Assembly: GCA_934659415.1 (NCBI GenBank)
Contig: CAKUHW010000088.1
Coordinates: 1-5,424 of the forward strand
Direction: 5' to 3'
Source: an uncultured Oscillospiraceae bacterium
GTDB lineage: Bacteria > Bacillota > Clostridia > Oscillospirales > Oscillospiraceae
DNA: 5,424 bases
This document shows positions 1-5,424 of this stretch, one piece after another (position 1 is the stretch's first letter; the number at the start of each line of letters is the position of its first letter). The notes beneath the pieces are model-generated. The model did not search any database. It had not been told where the DNA came from and worked only from the letters and a program-made list of their open reading frames with translations. Both the position numbers and the translations under genes were made by a program.

Positions 1-357
1 AGCTACAGCTCCTCCGGCTCCGGCCAGATTGCCCAGGTTCGGCAGCGCATCAACAGCAATGACCTTGACGGAGCGGAGCAGCTTCTCCAGGGAATGGACG
101 CCCACAGCGGCGAATGGTATTTTTTGATGGGCAGTATCGCCTATCGCCGGGGCTGGCTGGATGAAGCGCGCCAGAACTATCAGATCGCCTGCCGGATGGA
201 GCCCGGCAATGCAGAATACCGTCAGGCCCTCAGTATGATGCAGCAGGGTGGGTTTTCCTATCGTACAGGTCAGGATATGACCGGCACGCAGTGTGACAGT
301 CTGGACTGCTGCACCGGACTGATGTGCATGAACTGTCTGTGCGGAGGCTGCAGATGA
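1..357 (+). CDS. TPR protein with cysteine-rich tail, probable J-domain protein (C-terminal part)
   Basis: The reading frame is open from the first base to TGA at 355-357, so the start and most of the N-terminus lie to the left of the window. The visible 118 residues open with a Ser/Gly-rich linker, followed by helical pairs that read as tetratricopeptide repeats (AQVRQRINSNDLDGAEQLL, then WYFLMGSIAYRRGWLDEARQ and a partial third ending in ALSMM). The last 23 residues hold seven cysteines, including CCTGLMCMNCLCGGCR. From family knowledge, clostridial proteins with an N-terminal DnaJ J-domain often carry a linker, TPR helices and a Cys-rich end like this. They are presumed Hsp70 co-chaperones, but the J-domain itself is not visible here. 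The cysteines could bind a metal or form disulfides; that is inference. It overlaps the next gene by ATGA, suggesting translational coupling. The alternative is a TPR protein without a J-domain. Confidence 0.75.
   Translation, partial: SYSSSGSGQIAQVRQRINSNDLDGAEQLLQGMDAHSGEWYFLMGSIAYRRGWLDEARQNYQIACRMEPGNAEYRQALSMMQQGGFSYRTGQDMTGTQCDSLDCCTGLMCMNCLCGGCR
343..347 (+). promoter_or_regulatory. Ribosome binding site GGAGG for the membrane protein at 354
   Basis: A perfect GGAGG lies six bases before ATG 354, inside the last codons of the upstream TPR gene. It favours ATG 354 over the in-frame GTG at 324, which would add ten residues, extend the overlap to 34 bases and place the start ahead of this site. 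Confidence 0.7.
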
Positions 358-872
358 GGAAGCGAGCGGCCGGCCACATTGCTTACCCGGCTGTTCTTGG
401 CGCGGTGTCGCTGCTTCTGGTCTATGTGGCTTCGGTCGCCCCCTCCGGGAGCTGGGGCCTGGTGGCAGCCGCCGGCCTGTTCCCGGCAGCCGCCGTGATA
501 TCGGTGGGGATGGGTGCCGGCTTTCTCTGCTGGGGCGGCGTATCGCTTCTGGCCTTTCTGCTCCTGCCGGAGAAGTTCTGTGCCCTGCTGTATGCGGTGC
601 TGTTTGGGCTCTACCCATTGGTCAAGTCGCTGATCGAGCGGCTGCGGAAACGCTGGGCGGAGTATGTACTGAAGCTGATATTTTTCAATGCGGCGTTTAC
701 GTTGGTTACGCAGGTCATGGCCGGTGCGGTGCTCGATACTCTGCCGGGCATCCTCCTGGAGCGCCTTTGGGTACTCTATCTGACCGCAAACGTTGTGTTT
801 ATTCTCTATGACTATGGGTTCAGCCGTTTGATCGGTTTCTATGTGGCCCGGATCGCCAGGGCCGTCCGATAA
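354..872 (+). CDS. Small multi-pass membrane protein of unknown function
   Basis: The product is 172 residues and I do not recognise a named family. It starts MRKRAAGH, a short positive N-terminus, then is mostly hydrophobic, with about five or six likely membrane segments near residues 9-28, 34-52, 54-71, 74-92, 105-127 and 136-153. A charged loop at about 94-104 (IERLRKRWAEY) follows the GLYPLVKSL segment, and the protein ends with a basic tail (ARIARAVR). By the positive-inside rule both that loop and the tail are probably cytoplasmic. The segment GLYPLVKS-IERLRKRW-EYVLKL-FFN resembles uncharacterised membrane proteins I associate with Oscillospiraceae, but this is recollection and not a search result. 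The ATG overlaps the upstream stop as ATGA and has a good GGAGG. It lies 22 bases before yicC. No transporter, protease or enzyme motif is visible, so no function is assigned. Confidence 0.8.
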   Translation: MRKRAAGHIAYPAVLGAVSLLLVYVASVAPSGSWGLVAAAGLFPAAAVISVGMGAGFLCWGGVSLLAFLLLPEKFCALLYAVLFGLYPLVKSLIERLRKRWAEYVLKLIFFNAAFTLVTQVMAGAVLDTLPGILLERLWVLYLTANVVFILYDYGFSRLIGFYVARIARAVR

Positions 873-894
873 TCTCTGAAAAGAAGGGACTCCG

Positions 895-1782
895 ATGATC
901 AGAAGTATGACCGGCTATGGCCGGGGGGAGCAGACCTGCGAGGATATGACCGTTACCGTGGAGCTGCGCGCCGTCAACAACCGTTATCTGGACTGTACGG
1001 TCAAAATGCCCCGCACCTACATTTTCGCTGAGGATGCGCTGAAGGAGCTGGTCCAGAGCAAAGTCGGCCGCGGCAAGGTAGACGTATTTGTCACAGTTCT
1101 GCATACTGCGGGAAACGAACTGAACGTCACGGTAAATGAGCCGCTGGCGGTCGCCTATATGAATGCGATGCTCCATCTGCAGAAGCTGGGGGCCAGTCTG
1201 GGTATCCGGCAGGAATACACCTCGGCGGATCTGGCGCGCTTCCCGGATGTGCTGACCGTGGAAAAGGTGCAGGAGGACCCCGAGCTGCTTAAAGCGCGCC
1301 TCCTGTCTGCGATGGATCTGGCGCTGGACGACTTCAACGCCATGCGGGAGCGGGAGGGCATCCGCCTGGCGGCGGATATTCTCGCCCGTGCAGACACGAT
1401 TGAAAGCCTGACTGCCGCCGTGGAAGCCAGATCTCCCCAGACGGTTTCTGACTATCGTGCCCGCCTTGAAGCGAAGATGCATGAAGTACTTCAGAACACG
1501 CAGATCGACGAAGGCCGCCTGCTCACAGAGGCAGCGATCTTCGCGGATAAGGTGGCGGTGGACGAGGAGACCGTAAGACTGCACAGCCATCTCTCCCAGC
1601 TTCGTGATATGCTGGACAAGGGCGGCGCCGTCGGCCGCAAGCTGGACTTTTTGATCCAGGAGTTCAACCGGGAAGCCAACACCATCGGTTCAAAGTGCAG
1701 TGATATCGAGATCACCCGCATGGTAGTGGATATCAAGGCCGAGATCGAGAAGATCCGCGAACAGGTGCAAAACATCGAATAA
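895..1782 (+). CDS. yicC: YicC/YloC-family endoribonuclease
   Basis: The protein has 295 residues, close to the usual length for the family (E. coli YicC is about 287). It opens with the hallmark MIRSMTGYGR, followed by ELRAVNNRYLD near 24-34. The C-terminal domain carries DEETVRLHSHL (223-233) and the signature region from about residue 250 to 274 (LDFLIQEFNREANTIGSKCS, then DIEIT). It ends in a charged helix with an EKIREQ core. In E. coli, YicC is an endoribonuclease reported to take part in degrading the small RNA RyhB; the target in this organism is unknown. An AGAAGGGA ribosome site at 882-889 sits just before the ATG. It is followed by remA after 15 bases, the same neighbour as B. subtilis yloC. 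No frameshift or missing signature was seen. Confidence 0.95.
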   Translation: MIRSMTGYGRGEQTCEDMTVTVELRAVNNRYLDCTVKMPRTYIFAEDALKELVQSKVGRGKVDVFVTVLHTAGNELNVTVNEPLAVAYMNAMLHLQKLGASLGIRQEYTSADLARFPDVLTVEKVQEDPELLKARLLSAMDLALDDFNAMREREGIRLAADILARADTIESLTAAVEARSPQTVSDYRARLEAKMHEVLQNTQIDEGRLLTEAAIFADKVAVDEETVRLHSHLSQLRDMLDKGGAVGRKLDFLIQEFNREANTIGSKCSDIEITRMVVDIKAEIEKIREQVQNIE

Positions 1783-1786
1783 GGGC

Positions 1787-1795
1787 AGGAGAGAG
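1787..1795 (+). promoter_or_regulatory. Ribosome binding site supporting the GTG start of remA
   Basis: AGGAGAGAG lies in the 15-base yicC-remA gap, with its GGAG six bases before the GTG at 1798. It fixes the non-ATG start of remA, which also matches the expected N-terminus of the family (KLVNIGFGS). Confidence 0.7.
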
Positions 1796-1797
1796 CT

Positions 1798-2046
1798 GTG
1801 AAACTGGTCAATATCGGATTTGGCAGCGCGGTATCCGCCCAGCGCGTCGTGGCGATCGTCAGCCCGGATTCCGCCCCAATCAAGCGTCTGGGGCAGGAGG
1901 CCCGGGACGGCGGCGTCCTGATCGATGCCAGCTTTGGGCGAAAGACCAAGGCGGTGCTCATTATGGACAGCGGCCATGTAATATGGTCTTCTCTGACTCC
2001 GGAGGTCCTGATTGAGCGCTGCAGCGAAGGAAAAGAGGAAGAATGA
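1798..2046 (+). CDS. remA: RemA family (DUF370) DNA-binding regulatory protein
   Basis: The product is 82 residues from a GTG start and is full length for the family. The diagnostic blocks are [20 protein letters not shown] (4-23), SAPIKRL (25-31) and [20 protein letters not shown] (41-60). In B. subtilis, RemA forms oligomeric rings that bind DNA and activates biofilm matrix and osmoprotection genes. Arginines 18, 50 and 51 are reported as important there. By counting along the motifs these correspond to R16, R48 and K49, so the third is a conservative Lys change. The GRRTRA block reads GRKTKA here. The stop overlaps the first gmk ATG as ATGA, so the two are probably translationally coupled. 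Many Clostridia carry this gene beside gmk regardless of biofilm lifestyle, so its target genes here cannot be inferred. Confidence 0.93.
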   Translation: MKLVNIGFGSAVSAQRVVAIVSPDSAPIKRLGQEARDGGVLIDASFGRKTKAVLIMDSGHVIWSSLTPEVLIERCSEGKEEE

Positions 2047-2690
2047 GGATGAATGGGGATTCGGAAATGAGACGTGGGCAGCTTATTGTTCTGTCCGGCC
2101 CGTCCGGAGTCGGCAAGAGCACCGTGATCGCGCGGCTTTTGGAGCGCTGCCCGGATATCTATTTTTCAGTATCCTACACCACCAGGGAGCCAAGGCCGGG
2201 AGAGCAGGACGGAGTGAACTACTATTTTGTCTCCCGGCAGGAATTTGAGCGGATGATCGCCGCGGGTGAACTGTTGGAGTACGCCGAGTATGTGGGAAAC
2301 TACTATGGAACCTCCCTGAAGCTTATTCAGGAGAAACGGGACCTGGGTTGTGATGTGCTGCTGGATATTGAGGTCCAGGGTGCCGCAAAGGTCCGCTCCC
2401 GCTGCCCGGATGCGGTCCTGGTCTTTGTCCTGCCGCCGTCGCCGCAGGCTCTTGCCGCCCGCCTCCGCGGACGCAGCACCGATGCTGAAGAGGTCATTGC
2501 GCTCCGTCTGAAGCGGGCCCGGGCCGAATGCCGGGAAAGCATCCACTACGACTACATTGTCGTCAACGACAATGTAGAACAGGCAGCCGGCGAGCTGCAT
2601 ACGATTTTGGAGGCCAGCCGCTGCCGCGCAGCGCAGAGAATGAGTCTGGCCAAAAGTATTATCAGTCAAACAGAGGAAGAAAGGAATTGA
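2043..2690 (+). CDS. gmk: Guanylate kinase
   Basis: Gmk phosphorylates GMP to GDP with ATP in the cytoplasm, an essential step in making GTP and dGTP. Numbered from ATG 2043 (215 residues), the P-loop is GPSGVGKST (19-27). The GMP-binding region is [19 protein letters not shown] (44-62), containing S44, R48, R51 and Y60. It is followed by [16 protein letters not shown] (75-90) and DIEVQG (108-113). The lid region [11 protein letters not shown] and the late [13 protein letters not shown] motif are also present. The start is uncertain. ATG 2043 gives an ATGA overlap with remA and has GAGG four bases before it. ATG 2049 is possible. ATG 2067, with GGGGA seven bases before it, gives 207 residues and the usual short lead ([11 protein letters not shown]) before the P-loop. 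Its stop is five bases before rpoZ. All key substrate residues seem intact. Confidence 0.96.
   Translation: MRMNGDSEMRRGQLIVLSGPSGVGKSTVIARLLERCPDIYFSVSYTTREPRPGEQDGVNYYFVSRQEFERMIAAGELLEYAEYVGNYYGTSLKLIQEKRDLGCDVLLDIEVQGAAKVRSRCPDAVLVFVLPPSPQALAARLRGRSTDAEEVIALRLKRARAECRESIHYDYIVVNDNVEQAAGELHTILEASRCRAAQRMSLAKSIISQTEEERN
2055..2059 (+). promoter_or_regulatory. Possible internal ribosome site for a shorter gmk start at 2067
   Basis: GGGGA lies seven bases before ATG 2067, a better-spaced site than the GAGG that ends four bases before ATG 2043. Start at 2067 would give the usual family N-terminus. The site falls within codons 5-6 of the longer form, so it may be a chance glycine/aspartate stretch. 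Confidence 0.35.
2552..2577 (+). repeat. Perfect 12-bp inverted repeat inside gmk
   Basis: The arms CTACATTGTCGT (2552-2563) and ACGACAATGTAG (2566-2577) are exact reverse complements separated by two bases (CA). In RNA the innermost pairs would open to make a loop, leaving a stem of about 11 pairs. The repeat covers codons for the conserved YIVVNDNV segment of guanylate kinase. The core GTCGT/ACGAC follows from the codons used for V-V-N-D, but the outer seven pairs of each arm do not follow from that alone. There is no T run after it, so it is not an intrinsic terminator. Confidence 0.85.
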
Positions 2691-2695
2691 TCAAT

Positions 2696-2932
2696 ATGCT
2701 GCTCTATCCCCCTATGAAACAGCTGCTTGAAAACGTCCCCAGCCGTTACCTGCTGGTAAACATGGTGGCCAACCGCGCCCGCAAGATCTCCAGCGAGGCC
2801 GAAGCCGATGAGATCATTCTGGACGATAAGCCGGTATCCATGGCAGTGCAGGAGGTCGCAGACGGCCTGCTCCGCTATGACGAGGAAACTGATTCTGTCT
2901 GTGATGATACTCTGCCCCTGGCCGAGCAGTGA
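2696..2932 (+). CDS. rpoZ: RNA polymerase omega subunit
   Basis: The product is 78 residues, normal for a Firmicutes omega. It begins MLLYPPMKQLLENVPSRYLL. The family core is SRYLLVNMVANRARKI, followed by an acidic stretch and then DDKPVSMAVQEVADG, matching the omega pattern of a KPVs-A--Ei--G block. Omega binds beta-prime and helps RNA polymerase assembly and stability. ATG 2696 was chosen because AAAGGA (2680-2685) lies ten bases before it and the omega motif begins at once. The frame stays open upstream into gmk, but that extension has no family resemblance. A TTG at 2687 is possible but overlaps the gmk stop and is poorly spaced. It follows gmk by five bases, the usual order in Firmicutes. 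The acidic C-terminal tail (RYDEETDSVCDDTLPLAEQ) is not conserved in the family. Confidence 0.93.
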   Translation: MLLYPPMKQLLENVPSRYLLVNMVANRARKISSEAEADEIILDDKPVSMAVQEVADGLLRYDEETDSVCDDTLPLAEQ

Positions 2933-2954
2933 CAGATAACATGCGCGGCAGGTT

Positions 2955-2989
2955 CGCCGCCGGAAGCCCCGGCGGCGGCCTTGCTTTTT
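2955..2989 (+). terminator. GC-rich hairpin with T run between rpoZ and priA (terminator or attenuator)
   Basis: GCCGCCGG (2956-2963) pairs perfectly with CCGGCGGC (2969-2976) across the loop AAGCC. A further C-G pair (2955/2977) makes a nine-pair stem. A T5 run is at 2985-2989, after a short spacer GGCCTTGC. The offset between stem and T run makes it weaker than a textbook intrinsic terminator, so partial termination is more plausible than a full stop. It lies just before the priA ribosome site, in the only gap of more than 25 bases between genes in the window. Confidence 0.55.
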
Positions 2990-2993
2990 GAAT

Positions 2994-2998
2994 GGAGG
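2994..2998 (+). promoter_or_regulatory. Ribosome binding site GGAGG deciding the TTG start of priA
   Basis: A perfect GGAGG ends seven bases before TTG 3006, an ideal spacing. The nearby ATG at 2992 is in a different frame and gives an unrelated short peptide, so the strong site belongs to the TTG start. Confidence 0.75.
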
Positions 2999-3005
2999 CA
3001 CAGTC

Positions 3006-5424
3006 TTGGCAGATATCGCAAAAATTGCCGTGGCCGCTGCCATCTATGCCATTGACCGGCCTTATGACTATCTGGTGCCGCCCGGCATCTCCGCTACGCT
3101 GCGGCCCGGTATGCGGGTCGCAGTCCCCTTCGGTCCGGGAAACCGGACCAGCGAGGGCATTGTGCTGTCACGCAGTGAATGTGAGCCGCCACCCGATGTA
3201 AAGCTGAAATATATTCAGGCACAGCTGGACACAAGCCCCATGCTGGAGGAGCGCAGCCTTCGCCTGGCGCTCTGGATGCGGGAGCGGTATTTCTGCACGG
3301 TATATGAGGCAGCCCGCATCATGCTGCCGGCCGGTCTCTGGTTTGAATTGAAGGATTGCTGGCGCCTTTCGCCGGGCATTGATCGGGAACGGCTTTATGA
3401 GGCTGCGGGATCCTCTTCCGGCGGCAGACGCCTTGCGGATCTGCTTCTGGCAAACGACGAGGCCGCAGAGCTGGGCCAGATCCGGCTGGCATTTGGCACG
3501 GCGGATTCGGCAGCGGCGATCCGTCTGCTGGCAGAACAGGGCGTGATCCAGAAGGAGACCAGCTCGGCGCGTGGGGTCGGAGATAAGACGGAGCAGGTCG
3601 CCGCTCTGGCTGTCGACCCGGCGGAAGCCATGGCTCAAATCGGGCCGAAGCGCCGCCGTGCGCCCCTTCAGTATGCGGTCGTCGAGGTACTCTGCGCCGC
3701 CGGACAGGTTTCTGCCAAGGAGCTGTGTTATTTTACAGGCGCGTCCATGACCACGCTGCGGACACTGGAGCGTGCCGGGATTCTGCAGTTGACCCGTCGG
3801 GAGGTCTATCGGCGGCCGAAGCCCCCTGACGCACAGGAGGCTCCGCCGGAGATCACCCTTAACGAAGAGCAGCAGCATGCCCTTGCATCTCTTCTGGCCC
3901 TGTCGAAAAAGCCCTTTGGGGCAGCTCTTTTGTACGGTGTGACTGGCAGCGGGAAGACCCTGGTGTATATCCGGCTGATTCAGGAACTCTTGGCGCAAAA
4001 AAGGTCCGTGATCGTCCTTGTACCTGAGATCGCTCTGACGCCGCAGCTGCTGGAACGCTTTCTCCGCTTTTTTGGCGACCGCGTCGCCCTGCTTCACAGC
4101 GGTCTGGCCGGCGGCGAGCGGTGTGATGAGTGGAAACGCGTTCGAAGCGGGGAGGCAAGCGTAGTGATCGGGACCCGCTCCGCCGTCTTTGCCCCGGTGC
4201 ACGACCTGGGTGCTATCATTTTGGACGAAGAGCAGGAACCGTCCTATAAATCGGAACAGGCCCCAAGATATCATGCGAGAGAGATTGCAAAATATAGGTG
4301 TGTAAAGGAAAAATCCCTGCTGATTCTTGGGTCCGCGACCCCGACGATCGAGACCATGTATCATGCCAGACAGGGGGATTATCAGCTTCTGACTCTATGT
4401 CGGCGTTATAACGCGCGGCCGCTCCCGGAGGTATCCGTCGTAGATATGCGGGAAGAGCTGCATGCCGGTAACGGAGACTGCGTCAGCCGGTCGCTTTTCT
4501 CCGCCCTGCAGGAGACGCTGGCCCGGGGGGAGCAGGCCATTCTGTTTCTCAATCGGCGCGGCGCCAGCAGAATGGTGACCTGCGGAGAATGCGGCCAGAC
4601 GCCTGTCTGCCCCCGCTGCTCGGTCCACCTGACCTACCATTCGGCCAATCATCGGCTGATGTGCCATTACTGCGGCCACTCGGAGCCTGCTCCGGACCGA
4701 TGCCCGGCCTGCGGGGGGCTCTTACGCTATGAAGGTGTCGGTACCCAGCGGGCAGAGGAGGAGCTGCAGAGACTGTTCCCCGGCGTTGGCATTCTTCGGA
4801 TGGACGCGGATACCGTAAGCGCCACAAACAGCCATGAGGCCATACTGGATCGCTTCCGCAAAGGAAGGGCATCCATACTGCTCGGAACTCAGATGGTCGC
4901 AAAGGGCTTTGATTTTGAAAATGTCACTCTGGTTGGGGTTCTGGCAGCTGACCAGATGCTGTACGCATCCGATTACCGGGCAGGAGAGCGGACCTTTTCA
5001 CTGCTTACCCAGGTGGTCGGGCGGGCGGGGCGCGGCAGAAAGCAGGGCCGTGCCATCGTGCAGACCTTTACCCCGGACAACGAGGTGATCCGCTGCGCTG
5101 CGCGGCAGGATTACGACGCTTACTACACGCAGGAGCTTCAGATGCGCAGGCTGCGGGATTGTCCGCCCTTCAGCGACCTGCTTATGCTTCACGTATCCGG
5201 GCTGGAGGAGAGCGCTGTGCTGCGCGCGTGTCTGCGGCTGCGCAGCGCACTGACTTCAGCTCTGCGGCAGCCGGACTATGCAGATATCCCGTACCGGCTG
5301 CTCGGCCCCGCGCCGGCCGCAGTAGCCCGGGTAAATGACCGCTACCGCTACAGGCTGCTGCTGAACACCAAAAATACGGCAAAGGTACGGCAGCTTGCGG
5401 CATACCTGCTGCGCAGGGCAATGG
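3006..5424 (+). CDS. priA: Primosomal protein N', replication restart helicase PriA (3' end cut off)
   Basis: PriA recognises abandoned replication forks, unwinds the lagging arm and starts reloading of the replicative helicase. The frame is open from TTG 3006 to the window edge, giving 806 residues. The TTG has an ideal GGAGG, and the N-terminus IAVAAAIYAIDRPYDYLVPP (7-26) is the 3'-DNA-binding domain. A winged-helix-like region lies at about 219-272. Helicase motifs follow: Walker A GVTGSGKT (311-318), DEEQ (407-410), GSATP (442-446), GTQMVAKGFDF (627-637) and QVVGRAGRG (669-677). Four CxxC pairs (C526/529, 535/538, 553/556, 566/569) form the zinc-binding module. Walker B reads DEEQ where E. 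coli has DEEH. The length is near B. subtilis PriA (about 805), so only a short tail should be missing. It follows rpoZ without coaBC, 73 bases downstream and behind a hairpin. Confidence 0.96.
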   Translation, partial: MADIAKIAVAAAIYAIDRPYDYLVPPGISATLRPGMRVAVPFGPGNRTSEGIVLSRSECEPPPDVKLKYIQAQLDTSPMLEERSLRLALWMRERYFCTVYEAARIMLPAGLWFELKDCWRLSPGIDRERLYEAAGSSSGGRRLADLLLANDEAAELGQIRLAFGTADSAAAIRLLAEQGVIQKETSSARGVGDKTEQVAALAVDPAEAMAQIGPKRRRAPLQYAVVEVLCAAGQVSAKELCYFTGASMTTLRTLERAGILQLTRREVYRRPKPPDAQEAPPEITLNEEQQHALASLLALSKKPFGAALLYGVTGSGKTLVYIRLIQELLAQKRSVIVLVPEIALTPQLLERFLRFFGDRVALLHSGLAGGERCDEWKRVRSGEASVVIGTRSAVFAPVHDLGAIILDEEQEPSYKSEQAPRYHAREIAKYRCVKEKSLLILGSATPTIETMYHARQGDYQLLTLCRRYNARPLPEVSVVDMREELHAGNGDCVSRSLFSALQETLARGEQAILFLNRRGASRMVTCGECGQTPVCPRCSVHLTYHSANHRLMCHYCGHSEPAPDRCPACGGLLRYEGVGTQRAEEELQRLFPGVGILRMDADTVSATNSHEAILDRFRKGRASILLGTQMVAKGFDFENVTLVGVLAADQMLYASDYRAGERTFSLLTQVVGRAGRGRKQGRAIVQTFTPDNEVIRCAARQDYDAYYTQELQMRRLRDCPPFSDLLMLHVSGLEESAVLRACLRLRSALTSALRQPDYADIPYRLLGPAPAAVARVNDRYRYRLLLNTKNTAKVRQLAAYLLRRAM

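Noticed and set aside
324..872. GTG 324 as the start of the membrane protein
   Set aside because: It lies before the GGAGG site, lengthens the overlap to 34 bases and adds residues (MHELSVRRLQ) that only mirror the Cys-tail codons of the upstream gene.
873..894. Possible promoter in the gap before yicC
   Set aside because: Only 22 bases are available, and I see no convincing -35/-10 pair in them or just upstream; the gap is explained by the ribosome site.
1482..1493. Palindrome TGAAGTACTTCA in yicC
   Set aside because: Six-base arms with no spacer are expected about once in a window of this size by chance.
820..1590. 256-residue open frame on the minus strand
   Set aside because: It is antisense to yicC and the end of the membrane protein gene, with His/Arg/Gln-rich low-similarity sequence and no motif.
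2528..2932. Longer 134-residue form of rpoZ starting inside gmk
   Set aside because: The added 56 residues overlap gmk, are Arg/Pro-rich and resemble no omega sequence; ATG 2696 has a ribosome site and gives a normal-length omega.
2992..3201. ATG 2992 open frame (69 residues) at the priA start
   Set aside because: It uses a different frame from PriA, its ATG sits against the GGAGG with no spacing, and the peptide has no family resemblance.
3168..4364. 398-residue open frame on the minus strand
   Set aside because: It lies fully opposite priA, has no ribosome site or recognisable domain, and its composition is what the reverse strand of a GC-rich gene produces.
5219..5246. Inverted repeat GCTGCGC / GCGCAGC near the end of priA
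   Set aside because: Seven-base GC-only arms separated by 14 bases are common in this GC-rich coding sequence, and no T run follows.

Overview
This window is a compact stretch of bacterial chromosome with every supported gene on the + strand. It most likely comes from an anaerobic Clostridia member of the Oscillospiraceae type. The evidence is the GC-rich coding sequence with many G/C-ending codons, strong GGAGG-type ribosome binding sites, a Firmicutes-type yicC-remA-gmk-rpoZ-priA gene order, and a TPR protein with a cysteine-rich tail of the kind seen in clostridial J-domain proteins. The family-level placement is inference; genus cannot be read from this sequence.

Layout. 1-357 is the 3' end of a TPR protein, probably a DnaJ-domain protein, ending in seven cysteines within 23 residues. 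It overlaps by ATGA a small multi-pass membrane protein of unknown function (354-872). After a 22-base gap comes yicC, a YicC/YloC-family endoribonuclease (895-1782). It is followed by remA (1798-2046), which overlaps by ATGA gmk, guanylate kinase (2043-2690). Next is rpoZ, the RNA polymerase omega subunit (2696-2932). The only sizeable gap in the window (2933-3005) holds a GC-rich hairpin followed by a T run. priA, the replication restart helicase, begins at 3006 with a TTG codon and runs off the right edge.

How the genes fit together. The tight spacing and overlaps from 354 to 2932 suggest one transcription unit. In Bacillus subtilis the corresponding order is yloC-remA(ylzA)-gmk-rpoZ-coaBC-priA, so this is a housekeeping cluster combining RNA turnover (YicC), a DNA-binding regulator (RemA), GMP phosphorylation (Gmk), polymerase assembly (omega) and replication restart (PriA). 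coaBC is missing from between rpoZ and priA; its usual place is taken by the hairpin.

No tRNA, rRNA, CRISPR array, insertion sequence or phage-like gene was seen, and I found no convincing evidence of a new multi-gene system. The points most worth a second look are a perfect 12-bp inverted repeat inside gmk, the hairpin and TTG start that may limit PriA expression, the cysteine-rich tail, and the unnamed membrane protein.
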